Origin: a virus
Virus record (IMG/VR): IMGVR_UViG_3300025617_000018
Location: 1-64,000 of that record
DNA: 64,000 nt
Reading direction: 5' to 3' (one strand)
Numbering within the stretch: the stretch's first letter is position 1; each line of letters begins with the position of its first letter. The position numbers and the translations under genes were made by a program. A model generated the notes under the pieces. The model worked only from the letters and a program-made list of their open reading frames with translations. It was not told the origin of the DNA and ran no database searches. Positions 53,700 through 61,547 of the stretch are shown one piece after another.

Positions 53700-54821
53700 T
53701 TATGCAAAAATTTGACCGAATCTTTTCCAGGTGCCTGGAGTGCCTTCTTTGATGCAAATCCAACCTACGTGTCCAGTTGGTTGTGGATCTGTAGTCCACA
53801 CTATGTCACCTTTATTAAAGGTTCCTGTGCGGGGTGCTTCTGCGGCAACAAGGAACTTCTTGCCATTGTGAGATATATTTCCTTGTACTGCAAAACTTTC
53901 TGTTTCAGAAACATTAGTAACATTCACGCCTAGTTTGCCGTAAACACTTACCTTAGTATGTGTATTACCTTGAATGCCTAGCTTGATATCACCTCCTTTT
54001 GTTATTGTGATACGAGGCGTGTTGTCTGTTACTATTTCTAAATCACTGCTGGTGTAGTTACCTACTCTGCTAGCAGTAGTTTCTGTTTCAATGATAAACT
54101 CATGGTCAAAACTTGCAAGACTTAAAGTGGCATTAGGTTCATCGGTGTTAATACCAATTCTCTGCGACGATGCATTGTAGATAATAAACTCATCTATTCT
54201 TACATCACCTTGTACAGATAAACTTTCTAATGCACCTACTCTTTGTAGATTACTATGTATAATAGTATTGCCCAGTGTGTTTTCCGACAGCACAGGTATA
54301 CTGTTAATCATATAAGATTCTGTGTTGATTACATCGATACTAGCAGTACTTAAGATCCTGTCCGGATTTGTTTGTAAAGCAAAGTGTGTTGCACCTTGAA
54401 ATCCCCTCCAAAGTAATCCTTTACCGTAGATAGATTCTCTTTCGTCTGCCACAAACTCCAACGAACTAGAACGTTCATGTCTAACATCGCTGGTCACTTC
54501 GTCTACGTGTAGACTTCTTGCAGAAATATGTCCATTAACAGTAAAATCACCATTAACAACTGTATCACCTTCCAGTGATTCTGCGTACAATGCCTTAACA
54601 TGTACACCGTCATCGTCAACTGTAACTGTAAGTTTGCTGGCAAGATCCTGTACACCTACACTTCTAAAGTTGGTTATTAATCCGCCGTTGATAGCATTAC
54701 CACTGATGCTCCTTTGAGCAGGAGTATATTCGGTTGCAGGGCGTTCTTGTAGTTGCTGAACAGCATCTACTAAACTACTAATACCTTCTTTAACGGAATT
54801 TAAATCTACAGAATCATTCAT
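53700..54821 (-). CDS. Tail-fibre-like structural protein (373 aa)
   Basis: A 373-aa fibre-type protein. A short helical start (1-40) is followed by beta repeats (DGVHVKALYAESLEGDTVV, INTDEPNATLSLASFDHEF) and a C-terminal module GDIVWTTDPQPTGHVGWICI ending GTPGTWKRFG, which is frequent at the C-termini of phage fibre and baseplate proteins. The ATG lies exactly five bases after a GATAAATA box set inside a 7-bp inverted repeat. Confidence 0.78.
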   Translation of the reverse strand: MNDSVDLNSVKEGISSLVDAVQQLQERPATEYTPAQRSISGNAINGGLITNFRSVGVQDLASKLTVTVDDDGVHVKALYAESLEGDTVVNGDFTVNGHISARSLHVDEVTSDVRHERSSSLEFVADERESIYGKGLLWRGFQGATHFALQTNPDRILSTASIDVINTESYMINSIPVLSENTLGNTIIHSNLQRVGALESLSVQGDVRIDEFIIYNASSQRIGINTDEPNATLSLASFDHEFIIETETTASRVGNYTSSDLEIVTDNTPRITITKGGDIKLGIQGNTHTKVSVYGKLGVNVTNVSETESFAVQGNISHNGKKFLVAAEAPRTGTFNKGDIVWTTDPQPTGHVGWICIKEGTPGTWKRFGQIFA

Positions 54822-54841
54822 GTAAGTATTTATCTACTTAC
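54822..54841 (-). promoter_or_regulatory. Late-type promoter within a 7-bp inverted repeat, leaderless geometry
   Basis: GTAAGTA/TACTTAC arms (54822-54828 and 54835-54841) surround a six-base loop; GATAAATA occupies 54827-54834. Five bases separate the box from the ATG, placing +1 on its A. Read-through RNA would have a hairpin touching the start codon; RNA from this box would not. Confidence 0.55.
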
Positions 54842-56050
54842 CTTAAGTATCACAGTCTCCTCATTGACCCTTCCGTTGAGTTTTGTATCTGTGGTATTAA
54901 TATCTTCCAAGAACTTACGCAGTGCTACCTTGCCCGAGCTCTTAAATGTTTTTAGTTGTTCTTCTGGTTTGCGTAGAGTCTTTTGTACGCTGGTGATTTC
55001 GTTATAACCTACTAGACTTGTACCTTTTACAGTAATAGGGCCTGTCATGTCATCCGCGATATACTTGCCTAGTTTGCGATTTTTAGTATTAAATACCCAA
55101 ACTTCTTTTGCTTCAATAAGATCTAATGGATTTACACTTACAATAGAATATTTGTCATCCTGCTTTTTATATTTTAGTTTTGCAACTAGTTTGTCTTTGC
55201 TAGGTGCTTTCTTAATTCTAGGCTTACGAGTTGTTTTTGCTTTTTCAATAATCATGTCACAAGCATTTAAAATCTTTTCTAATCCTTCTAAAAACTTTTT
55301 AGCATCTGCTTTAGCAAGGTGTGCATATCCTTCACGGAATTGTTGTGCAAGATCTTTTTCTAGCTCGTCTTTGATTTTTGCAATCTGTTGCGGAGTAGGC
55401 ATGTGATTTACAACTTCGTTGTATTCTTCATACTCGCCTGTGTAAAACTCTCTAATCTTACGAGCATGGGCTTGTGTTACACCTAATTCTGTGAAGTGTC
55501 CTAAAAAGTTAAAGTCTTTCTTTGTTTCAACATATGTGTCTAACCATTCGTCGATAGCACCACATGCTTTAATAGACTGTTCGCGAATACGATCTTGGAT
55601 TGTAGGAACATACACATTCTTTTTAGCGGCTTCCTCTGCTTTTTCTTCTGCAACAACTTCTTTGCCTGCAATTACTGCTAGGTCAACTTGTTGTTTTATA
55701 AACTCGTTGATATCACGCATCTTGCCAGATACACCTTCAAGACCTTCCCAGTACTCTGCATGCTTGTCATAGTAACTAGGAACACCCATTTCTAACATCT
55801 TAGCATAGATGCCGCAAGTAGAGTTTACGCCTACTGCTCGTGCTTGTTTGATATCTTGTGCAGAATACTCATGTGTCTTCATCCACTTCCATACATGAGC
55901 TAATAGGTCACTGGCTTTAAACTCACCGTAGATATAATCACGCATTGCATTTCGTTGTTGATGAAACTTTTGTGGACTCCAAGATTCATAACCCGTGAAG
56001 TCTGGGCACAGTGATTTTATTTTTGCACGTTTTGCTTGTTTAGCCGCCAT
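54830..56050 (-). CDS. Conserved phage protein, helical and basic (406 aa)
   Basis: A 406-aa, mostly helical protein with a Lys/Arg-rich middle (RKPRIKKAPSKDK near 295) and a beta-rich C-terminal third. No catalytic motif is recognised. It is driven by a strong sigma70 promoter (56076-56104) and has AGGAG before the ATG, so it should be expressed early and well. Basic stretches suggest nucleic-acid contact (inference). Confidence 0.68.
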   Translation of the reverse strand: MAAKQAKRAKIKSLCPDFTGYESWSPQKFHQQRNAMRDYIYGEFKASDLLAHVWKWMKTHEYSAQDIKQARAVGVNSTCGIYAKMLEMGVPSYYDKHAEYWEGLEGVSGKMRDINEFIKQQVDLAVIAGKEVVAEEKAEEAAKKNVYVPTIQDRIREQSIKACGAIDEWLDTYVETKKDFNFLGHFTELGVTQAHARKIREFYTGEYEEYNEVVNHMPTPQQIAKIKDELEKDLAQQFREGYAHLAKADAKKFLEGLEKILNACDMIIEKAKTTRKPRIKKAPSKDKLVAKLKYKKQDDKYSIVSVNPLDLIEAKEVWVFNTKNRKLGKYIADDMTGPITVKGTSLVGYNEITSVQKTLRKPEEQLKTFKSSGKVALRKFLEDINTTDTKLNGRVNEETVILKVSR

Positions 56051-56075
56051 GGTGTTCTCCTAACTATTTGTTGAC

Positions 56076-56104
56076 AGTATATATGCCTTGAGAGGAGTTG
56101 TCAA
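56076..56104 (-). promoter_or_regulatory. Sigma70-type promoter (TTGACA, 17, TATACT)
   Basis: TTGACA (56099-56104), 17-base spacer, TATACT (56076-56081) on the minus strand. Predicted +1 is near 56069, 19 bases before the ATG at 56050, leaving room for the AGGAG ribosome site. Confidence 0.88.
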
Positions 56105-56358
56105 CTGTTTTTGAGTGAGTAATAGGTTGCGTATTTGTCTGACAATGTGCCAATGATTTCTATTCTATGACCAAATGAAAGGGCATCGGGTCTCGAAATC
56201 CAATAGATGTTTTCAGCATGTTCCATTGCCCACTTACCTTCTGGCGTTTGTTGCCATTGGTAGATAGGCTCTGCAGCATAGATTTCTACATCTTCCACAT
56301 CGCCCATTGAAAAGGAATGTAAGATTACTTCAGCCTTCTGTTTCTTGATTCCAGACAC
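56101..56358 (-). CDS. Hypothetical phage protein (85 aa)
   Basis: An 85-aa soluble protein with many aromatic residues (YQWQQTPEGKWAMEH, NIYWISRP) and a mixed alpha/beta pattern. It lies between ligase and the strong promoter of the 406-aa gene, whose -35 box overlaps its stop codon. No family is recognised. Confidence 0.62.
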   Translation of the reverse strand: MSGIKKQKAEVILHSFSMGDVEDVEIYAAEPIYQWQQTPEGKWAMEHAENIYWISRPDALSFGHRIEIIGTLSDKYATYYSLKNS

Positions 56359-56375
56359 AGCGTACAGGCTCTCTC

Positions 56376-57680
56376 TTATATTTTTTCGTCAGCTTCGAAT
56401 CCGCGGAAGGTTTTGAACCTTGGGAAGCGAAGCGAGTAAGTGCCGTCTTGATTTTGCGTAATAGCATCTGCTCGTACCTCTACTAGATTGTTAATAAGAG
56501 CGTCCCTGCTATTCCAATACTCATCCCTGTGAACGTCACTAAAGCCACTACCCACATTAACGCGGATAGCTTTTCCATCGTCGATCCCTTCGCAAACGAT
56601 TGCTCCAAGTCGACCACTGTTTCTTCCAGTACCTTCTTCAACTTCTACCACCTTTAGTGTTACTTCAATAAATGGTTTTGCTTTTAACCATGCATGAGTT
56701 CGTTTGCATTCATAAGGAGCATCAACGTCCTTAATCATAACTCCTTCGTATCCACCGTCTACAGCCGCTTTATTAAGCTCTACAAAGCGACTTTGTCCTT
56801 CAGGAGAGTCTAAGTCAACATCTTCCCAGTCCAGTGCTTGTACGTGTTTTAAGACGTCTTTATGCTCCTCTACCCAGTGCTTGGTAATAGCACTACGGAA
56901 ACTCTGTGGCTTATCCCACGAACCTGCTTTGAAACAACCTAGTGGAATTGTGTCAAACAAATGTAGTACAGCGTCAGTGCTTTGCTTTCCGTCTTTGCGA
57001 TGCACTTGCTTCATAAGATCTTGGAAGTCTGAACTCATTACTTCACCGTCTAATACTAGCGGATACGGCACAGGATATTCTGCAACAACTGCTTCAAGTT
57101 CTTCAATAATGTGTCCAAAGTTATGAAACTGTTTTCCGTTGCGCGAGAACATTTCTACTTTGCCATCTTGGATAACAGTTAGCACACGAACACCGTCGAG
57201 TTTGATTTCAATCTGTTTCTTACCAATCATTTTCTTTTCATGGTTAGCTGAATCGTGTGCAAGAGCACAAGTAAATACAGGCACTGTGCCTGGTACTACT
57301 TTGTTTACAGTCTTTTCACTTACACCACATCGCAAGTCTTTGATAAGGATACGACGATACCAATCGTTCCATTGTGCTTGTGTTGCTACATCCATTGCCA
57401 GTAGGATAGCGTCTCTCGCTGAATGTCCAGTCAGTTCGCGGGCGATTAGTTTGTTTGCAAGTTCTACAAAAGCAGTCCAAGGAAGTCCTTGTCCATCGTC
57501 TTCTGTTTTACTAGGAACTTGTTTAACACCAAATGTAACAAGAGGATCAAGTGTCATACGCAAGCCGTCAAAAAACTCTGGAAGTCCTTCTTCGTGTGCA
57601 ACACGAATAATATCTTCTTTGTTTAAGCGACTATTGTGAATTTCAAGTTGACGGATAATGTAATCAGGCTGTGTACGCAT
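56376..57680 (-). CDS. 30: ATP-dependent DNA ligase (T4 gp30-like)
   Basis: A 434-aa ATP-dependent DNA ligase. The adenylation lysine lies in motif I KLDGVR (K160 from this start); later motifs are LDGEVM (IIIa-type), EGVMIKD (IV) and AWLKAKPF (V). The first 150 residues are the helical DNA-binding domain found in T4-type ligases. It seals nicks in replication and repair. The frame opens at 57716, but that ATG is only two bases after a -10 box; the ATG at 57680 has AGGGG six bases upstream and fits a transcript starting near 57711. Confidence 0.92.
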   Translation of the reverse strand: MRTQPDYIIRQLEIHNSRLNKEDIIRVAHEEGLPEFFDGLRMTLDPLVTFGVKQVPSKTEDDGQGLPWTAFVELANKLIARELTGHSARDAILLAMDVATQAQWNDWYRRILIKDLRCGVSEKTVNKVVPGTVPVFTCALAHDSANHEKKMIGKKQIEIKLDGVRVLTVIQDGKVEMFSRNGKQFHNFGHIIEELEAVVAEYPVPYPLVLDGEVMSSDFQDLMKQVHRKDGKQSTDAVLHLFDTIPLGCFKAGSWDKPQSFRSAITKHWVEEHKDVLKHVQALDWEDVDLDSPEGQSRFVELNKAAVDGGYEGVMIKDVDAPYECKRTHAWLKAKPFIEVTLKVVEVEEGTGRNSGRLGAIVCEGIDDGKAIRVNVGSGFSDVHRDEYWNSRDALINNLVEVRADAITQNQDGTYSLRFPRFKTFRGFEADEKI

Positions 57681-57718
57681 GTAATCCCCTGCTGTTGTAA
57701 ACTTTAAGTCGTTCATAT

Positions 57719-57746
57719 ATTATACACTCTTGTTGGTTTTTGTCAA
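57719..57746 (-). promoter_or_regulatory. Sigma70-type promoter for DNA ligase (TTGACA, 16, TATAAT)
   Basis: TTGACA (57741-57746) and TATAAT (57719-57724) on the minus strand, 16 bases apart. Predicted +1 is near 57711, inside the first codons of the longer ligase frame, which argues for the downstream ATG at 57680. Confidence 0.88.
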
Positions 57747-58280
57747 CTCTTCAATATGAATAGGTGTGTAATCGATATGCTCAACACATACACATCTGTG
57801 ATGTTCGGTTGGACTAGGGTTCTGATGAATGTGTCCGTGAACATTTAACAACATTCTATTTTCTTCATCGTGTCTGCCATGTCTATGTCTCCGTAATCCG
57901 CTAGGATCTAAAGGAACATGCGATAATAATAAATCGTGTTCGTGAAACTCTCTCCACACTACAACTTTGGTAACAAGTCCGTTCTGAATAAAGAACTTAG
58001 CGTCATCGTGATTACCAAGAATCAATCTTTTAGAACCATTCAATCTGGACCATAAACTTTTAAATGTGTCTTTGTTACCAAAGAACACATCGCCCAAGTG
58101 ATATACAATATCACCTGGCTTTACGACCTTGTTCCAGTTTTCAACCATAGTTTCATCCATTTCTTCAACAGAGCTGAAACGATCACCCCTAACCTTCTTA
58201 CCAGTGTTTGAATCTACAAAGGTAAGAATATTAGCGTGTTGAAAGTGTGTGTCACTGATTAACCAAATATCTCTGCTCAT
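57720..58280 (-). CDS. Calcineurin-like metallophosphoesterase
   Basis: A 186-aa metallophosphoesterase with all five motifs: SDTHFQH (D10, H12), GDVFFG, GNHDD, LLSHVPL and NVHGHIH. These bind two metals and hydrolyse phosphomonoesters or diesters; related small phage enzymes include ppp-protein/RNA phosphatases and 2',3'-cyclic phosphodiesterases, so the substrate is open. It overlaps the upstream gene with ATGA, and its end overlaps the ligase promoter. Confidence 0.88.
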   Translation of the reverse strand: MSRDIWLISDTHFQHANILTFVDSNTGKKVRGDRFSSVEEMDETMVENWNKVVKPGDIVYHLGDVFFGNKDTFKSLWSRLNGSKRLILGNHDDAKFFIQNGLVTKVVVWREFHEHDLLLSHVPLDPSGLRRHRHGRHDEENRMLLNVHGHIHQNPSPTEHHRCVCVEHIDYTPIHIEELTKTNKSV

Positions 58281-58678
58281 AATCCTGCTAGCATTTTATA
58301 TCTATCCCAGGCCTTTTGTGTTGCTGGGTTGGTTGCTATTTCTTCTTCTGGTGCAAATGTTTCTAACCAATAGTAGGGCAAGCGTGGCGGATGTGCTTTG
58401 AACTGTCGTGGCTGATGTAGTTTGCCATTATCATATAACTGTATAGCTACATTGCGATAGATAGCACTTGCTTCTTCATCAGTACTATTAGGTTCTGCAT
58501 CGGCCCATTCGGGATTGCTCAAACCACCGTAACGATAGCCGTCCCAAATACCTTTCCAATGTGAATCATTGTGCGGATCAAAATCTGTACGAGCAACAAT
58601 TACTAACACATCGTCGTAATCTACTCGTGCTTCTACAATATCCCGCATACAACGACTTAAACTTAATCCTACTTTCAT
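58277..58678 (-). CDS. Conserved phage protein, unknown (133 aa)
   Basis: A 133-aa acidic, Trp/Tyr-rich protein (HWKGIWDGYRYGG, PRLPYYWLETF). It appears to be of a type often found in marine T4-like phages, but no function is known to me. It is coupled by ATGA to the phosphoesterase gene and by one base to the 100-aa gene upstream. Confidence 0.65.
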   Translation of the reverse strand: MKVGLSLSRCMRDIVEARVDYDDVLVIVARTDFDPHNDSHWKGIWDGYRYGGLSNPEWADAEPNSTDEEASAIYRNVAIQLYDNGKLHQPRQFKAHPPRLPYYWLETFAPEEEIATNPATQKAWDRYKMLAGL

Positions 58679-58980
58679 TATGACTTTTTCTTCTTAGGAT
58701 TGTTGTTAGCAATCAAATCACCAAGCCCTGCTTCTTGTGCCATAGAGCTTTTATATCCGTGCTGAAGATTTTTTAAACGGGCATAATCGACACCTGTTTT
58801 AGTCTCGATTGCTTTCTGTACAGCAAAAAGTTCGTTGTCTCGTTCGCGACTATTACGACGTTGTTTTTGATCTAGTACAATCTCATACAACTTATAAAGT
58901 TCAGCATCTGACAGATTTTTAATAATATCACGTGCTTCTTTGTCGTAGTTACGATCGTCGATGTGTACTGCTCGTCTCAT
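58678..58980 (-). CDS. Helical hypothetical protein (100 aa)
   Basis: A 100-aa charged helical protein with a basic end (NNNPKKKKS), no recognised domain. The ATG at 58980 is chosen over 59037 because the longer frame would start inside the sigma70 promoter, whereas 58980 lies about 22 bases after the predicted +1 with AGAGG eight bases ahead. It is first in the unit that continues through the phosphoesterase. Confidence 0.68.
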   Translation of the reverse strand: MRRAVHIDDRNYDKEARDIIKNLSDAELYKLYEIVLDQKQRRNSRERDNELFAVQKAIETKTGVDYARLKNLQHGYKSSMAQEAGLGDLIANNNPKKKKS

Positions 58981-59008
58981 TGTAGATACCTCTCTAACAT
59001 TTCTTACT

Positions 59009-59037
59009 ATTATAAGAGATTTTTGAGAAGTTGTCAA
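59009..59037 (-). promoter_or_regulatory. Sigma70-type promoter (TTGACA, 17, TATAAT)
   Basis: Full consensus on the minus strand: TTGACA (59032-59037), 17-base spacer, TATAAT (59009-59014). Predicted +1 is near 59002. Confidence 0.9.
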
Positions 59038-59038
59038 C

Positions 59039-59215
59039 TTATTTTAAAAGATTTTTACCTACAGTGCGTTCTAGCTCTTCTAAACTAACCAAGTCTTGTT
59101 GACGTTCAAGAATAGCTCGTTTAGGGTTTAAATTAAAACGATCCTGAAACCAAAAATTGATGTTATCTGCAAAGTCTACACACCAACGGAATATTTTTCT
59201 TTTACGAATCTTCAT
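59039..59215 (-). CDS. Small basic protein (58 aa)
   Basis: A 58-aa Lys/Arg-rich protein (MKIRKRKIFRWCVDFADNIN). The ATG at 59215 overlaps the end of the upstream gene by 14 bases and has GGGAG seven bases ahead; the longer frame to 59335 would lie inside that gene. Function is unknown. Confidence 0.6.
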   Translation of the reverse strand: MKIRKRKIFRWCVDFADNINFWFQDRFNLNPKRAILERQQDLVSLEELERTVGKNLLK

Positions 59216-59732
59216 CTTCTGGCTCCCAATACTCACACTCACACACATAACGATTTTGTGTAAGACTTTCGTTGCGAAGGAATCCGTGTGGTGCATCTGG
59301 ATGTGTTTTACAAAGCACTTCTTCTTCGTAATCAATACCTTCCAGTTTGCTACTTGCTTTGAACATTTCCATTTTTACAGCATCGTAGAGTTCATCGTGG
59401 ATCTGTTTCTTTTTTGTTCGCAGTCGTTCTTCTTCGATTGCCGCAAACCACTCGTTGATATCGTCTTTCATTTCACCACAAACACTGGGATCTTCCAACG
59501 CCGCACTCAACCACTTGCCTACTTTTTCGTCAGCGATTTCTTTGTTAGTGTAGTGTGGTAATTCTTGCGACTGAATATCCTCTAAGTGTTTGTGTATCGC
59601 ATTGCGAGCAGTTAGAAGACGATTACATTGACCTTCGATGTGTTTTTGATAACCTTTGTTGTTGTATCTAAGATCCTCAACTGCGTCATACAATTCTTCC
59701 ATTGCGATTTCTAATGCTTGTTCTAATGTCAT
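59202..59732 (-). CDS. Hypothetical protein with C-terminal Cys/His cluster (176 aa)
   Basis: A 176-aa protein, helical and acidic through residue 140, then a short segment with CKTHPDAPH and CECEYW that could bind a metal, ending in PEDEDS. No family is recognised. It overlaps its neighbours on both sides (ATGA upstream, 14 bases downstream). Confidence 0.65.
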   Translation of the reverse strand: MTLEQALEIAMEELYDAVEDLRYNNKGYQKHIEGQCNRLLTARNAIHKHLEDIQSQELPHYTNKEIADEKVGKWLSAALEDPSVCGEMKDDINEWFAAIEEERLRTKKKQIHDELYDAVKMEMFKASSKLEGIDYEEEVLCKTHPDAPHGFLRNESLTQNRYVCECEYWEPEDEDS

Positions 59733-60103
59733 ACTCTACCCCTACCGCAATCCATCTTGTGAATATGCTTTTTATGTTTACGCAGGTCAGTGATCAATCC
59801 ACACTCAAGACAGGTATACCAATACTCACTTGCCCATCGAATCTTTTTACCGTAGTGTTCTTCAAACCGTTCTATAAGTGTATCATACGGCAGTAGTTCT
59901 TCTGTTGTCAAGTCCCAAAGATAATCACTCAACGCATTCCAATCTTCGGTTCGCATTGGACGCACACTGTATTCGTGCCAACCATTATACCCATGTTTAG
60001 TATCATCTCTAATATCAATGCGACCCGCACTCCAACCTTCACCATGTTCTTCAATCCACTTCTGGTTGATTGGACCCATCCAGTTGGTGCTATAGGTTAT
60101 CAC
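59729..60103 (-). CDS. Hypothetical protein with CxxC (124 aa)
   Basis: A 124-aa Trp-rich protein; the C-terminal part has CLECGLITDLRKHKKHIHK followed by a Cys, a C2-H/H-C-like set that may form a zinc finger. Function is unknown. Start and stop overlap the adjacent genes by four bases each. Confidence 0.65.
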   Translation of the reverse strand: MITYSTNWMGPINQKWIEEHGEGWSAGRIDIRDDTKHGYNGWHEYSVRPMRTEDWNALSDYLWDLTTEELLPYDTLIERFEEHYGKKIRWASEYWYTCLECGLITDLRKHKKHIHKMDCGRGRV

Positions 60104-60303
60104 GGTTTGAATTCTCCAAAAACATCTGGTGCTTGTTCTTCAGCTAGGTCCATGTAGTAGGTGCTAGGATAATGTTTCAAACAACGATACGCCTGTTCTC
60201 GAATATACTTTGGAACTCGTGGAGTCTTACTAGGATCCATCAAATCTTTTAAAAACTGTTCTGTGTTAAGAACTGCGTGTTTGCGTTCAATAGGTAGTGT
60301 CAT
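60100..60303 (-). CDS. Small conserved protein, BPSL0761-like (67 aa)
   Basis: A 67-aa helical protein with the pattern LPxERxxAVxxTxxFLxDLxD..TPRVPxxIRxxAxxCLxHYPS, which I associate with the small BPSL0761-type family of bacteria and phages; its function is unknown. It overlaps gp4 upstream by one base. Confidence 0.62.
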   Translation of the reverse strand: MTLPIERKHAVLNTEQFLKDLMDPSKTPRVPKYIREQAYRCLKHYPSTYYMDLAEEQAPDVFGEFKP

Positions 60304-60689
60304 TAGAACAACTCCTTCTCTGTTAATACTTTAAACTCATAGCCCATTTTGTTACAGTAGTCTTCTGCAGAACTCCACTTGGCTCGATTCTTTTTATATT
60401 TACGCTGGAAGTGTGGTTTGATCTCTACAACAATGGTTCTGCCGTCGTAGGTCTTTACAACAAAGTCTGGGTAGTAGTTGTGCCACTTATCATCGTCTTC
60501 GAAGTAATAAGGAATGTGTAGTTCTTCCGAACTCCACTGTACGATCTTGTCACTGCGGTCACAGTACAACATAAAACGTCTTTCCCACATACTTCTGTAG
60601 GTGATGCGATTTATATTGCCTGCATACTTTGCAGGATATTGCGGCTTGTACTTGCCGCGGATTGCTGTTAATGCATTTGACTTTTTCAT
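60303..60689 (-). CDS. 4: Head-completion protein/nuclease (T4 gp4-like)
   Basis: A 128-aa protein like T4 gp4 (50), needed to finish filled heads before tail joining. The segment ITYRSMWERRFMLYCD and the PD-(D/E)XK-type nuclease residues are seen (E36; P74-D75 in NYYPDFVVK; E89 and K91 in VVEIKPH). T4 gp4 homologues may trim DNA at the portal. The ATG is exactly six bases after a TATACT box, so the transcript may have no leader. Confidence 0.85.
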   Translation of the reverse strand: MKKSNALTAIRGKYKPQYPAKYAGNINRITYRSMWERRFMLYCDRSDKIVQWSSEELHIPYYFEDDDKWHNYYPDFVVKTYDGRTIVVEIKPHFQRKYKKNRAKWSSAEDYCNKMGYEFKVLTEKELF

Positions 60690-60695
60690 ACTAAC

Positions 60696-60723
60696 AGTAT
60701 ACTATATTTTTATACCGTGTCAA
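60696..60723 (-). promoter_or_regulatory. Sigma70-type promoter for gp4, leaderless geometry
   Basis: TTGACA (60718-60723), 16-base spacer, TATACT (60696-60701) on the minus strand. Six bases lie between the -10 box and the ATG at 60689; +1 would be the A of ATG. No alternative Met exists before residue 34. Confidence 0.82.
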
Positions 60724-60730
60724 CCGAAAA

Positions 60731-60814
60731 TGGAGTGAGCGACAGGACTTGAACCTGCATAGTCTTACGACACGGATTTGCAATCCGTTGCATAACCATT
60801 TCTGCCACGCTCAC
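60731..60814 (-). tRNA. tRNA-Cys (GCA)
   Basis: Minus-strand cloverleaf with a 7-bp acceptor (GTGAGCG/CGCTCAC), T73 (a Cys identity base) and encoded CCA. Anticodon loop TTGCAAA gives GCA. The anticodon arm matches bacterial tRNA-Cys. The variable region is 13 bases, GTC-GTAA-GAC-TAT, a 3-bp hairpin with a GNRA loop where tRNA-Cys normally has four or five bases. Confidence 0.92.
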
Positions 60815-60818
60815 ATAT

Positions 60819-60902
60819 TGGCACAGGGTGAGGGATTCGAACCCCCTGACTCTCGTCCTGGTTTTGGAGACCAGTGTGACACTCCAACTTCACCGACCCT
60901 GC
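60819..60902 (-). tRNA. tRNA-Trp (CCA)
   Basis: Minus-strand tRNA with acceptor GCAGGGT/ACCCTGT (one G-U), G73 and encoded CCA. Anticodon loop CTCCAAA gives CCA. D-stem GTGA/TCAC, T-loop TTCGAAT. The variable region is 11 bases and folds as GAC-GAGA-GTC plus A, again a 3-bp hairpin with a GNRA loop. Confidence 0.9.
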
Positions 60903-60913
60903 ATTGTCTTTAT

Positions 60914-60942
60914 ATAGTAAGTTCTTTTTTGAATGTTGTCAA
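60914..60942 (-). promoter_or_regulatory. Sigma70-type promoter before tRNA-Trp/Cys
   Basis: TTGACA (60937-60942), 17 bases, TACTAT (60914-60919) on the minus strand. Predicted +1 is about five bases upstream of mature tRNA-Trp, so this serves the Trp and Cys tRNAs. Confidence 0.75.
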
Positions 60943-60949
60943 CCAGAAA

Positions 60950-61024
60950 TGGAGCGGCGAAGGAGAATCGAACTCCTATCCACAGGGTGGAAGCCTGTTA
61001 TAATAGCCATTATACGACCGCCGC
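60950..61024 (-). tRNA. tRNA-Gly (TCC)
   Basis: Minus-strand class I tRNA: acceptor GCGGCGG/TCGCCGC, T73, encoded CCA, anticodon loop CTTCCAC (TCC), T-arm AGGAG/CTCCT with TTCGATT. Variable loop is the normal four bases (GGAT). Its 5' end touches the stop codon of the 68-aa gene. Confidence 0.92.
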
Positions 61025-61230
61025 TAAATTGCTATGCCTTCTAACAAGTTCCAACCGCCTGTAATACCGTGATCATTACCAGTCTTGATACAAACAGCAT
61101 ATGATCCAGTTTTATACTTACGGTTATAAGTTTCTAGGTACTTGTTACGCACGGCATAAGTGTAGTTTATGTTATCTGCTTCTCGTCTAATAGTTTTTCC
61201 ATTAGACATTTCTACTTCAACCCAATACAT
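61024..61230 (-). CDS. Small hypothetical protein (68 aa)
   Basis: A 68-aa protein with an N-terminal beta hairpin-like stretch (MYWVEVEMSNGKTIRREA) and a Tyr-rich helix. No family is recognised. It ends on the first base of tRNA-Gly and overlaps the exported-protein gene by one base, so mRNA and tRNAs are probably co-transcribed and separated by tRNA processing. Confidence 0.6.
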   Translation of the reverse strand: MYWVEVEMSNGKTIRREADNINYTYAVRNKYLETYNRKYKTGSYAVCIKTGNDHGITGGWNLLEGIAI

Positions 61231-61541
61231 TATATACTTTCACCTGGTTCAAAAAACTGGAAGTTTTGACCACTTGTAAATACGCAAGTAGTATTGTTGT
61301 CTTTGTTGACAACTAAAAAACTCCAAGTTTGTGTTTCCGTATTTACCCAAAGTGAATTATATAAAGGGCTGCTATTGCCTTGTGATATGCCCTCACTCAA
61401 AAAAACTAGTTCTTCATTGTACTTATTTTTAACAATATTCAGTACGTCTTGTGTTGGACCACACTGCACAGGTATTTCGTATGTTTTTGCTTTTACTGGT
61501 AGGACAATGAGCAAGAACAGTGCCAATACAATATATTTCAT
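61230..61541 (-). CDS. Exported protein with signal peptide (103 aa)
   Basis: A 103-aa protein with a clear signal peptide (hydrophobic residues 3-17, cleavage after VKA at about 18) and a small mature domain with two cysteines that may pair in the periplasm. No family is recognised. The ATG at 61541 has GGGAG six bases ahead; that ribosome site lies within a strong hairpin (61548-61562), so translation may be restrained. It is embedded in the tRNA cluster. Confidence 0.68.
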   Translation of the reverse strand: MKYIVLALFLLIVLPVKAKTYEIPVQCGPTQDVLNIVKNKYNEELVFLSEGISQGNSSPLYNSLWVNTETQTWSFLVVNKDNNTTCVFTSGQNFQFFEPGESI

Positions 61542-61547
61542 TTTAAT

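Noticed and set aside
56376-57716. Longer start (57716) for DNA ligase
   Set aside because: That ATG is two bases after a consensus -10 box, so it would not be in the transcript; ATG 57680 has AGGGG upstream.
59202-59335. 98-aa version of the small basic protein (start at 59335)
   Set aside because: The extension lies wholly inside the upstream gene in another frame; ATG 59215 has GGGAG at good spacing.
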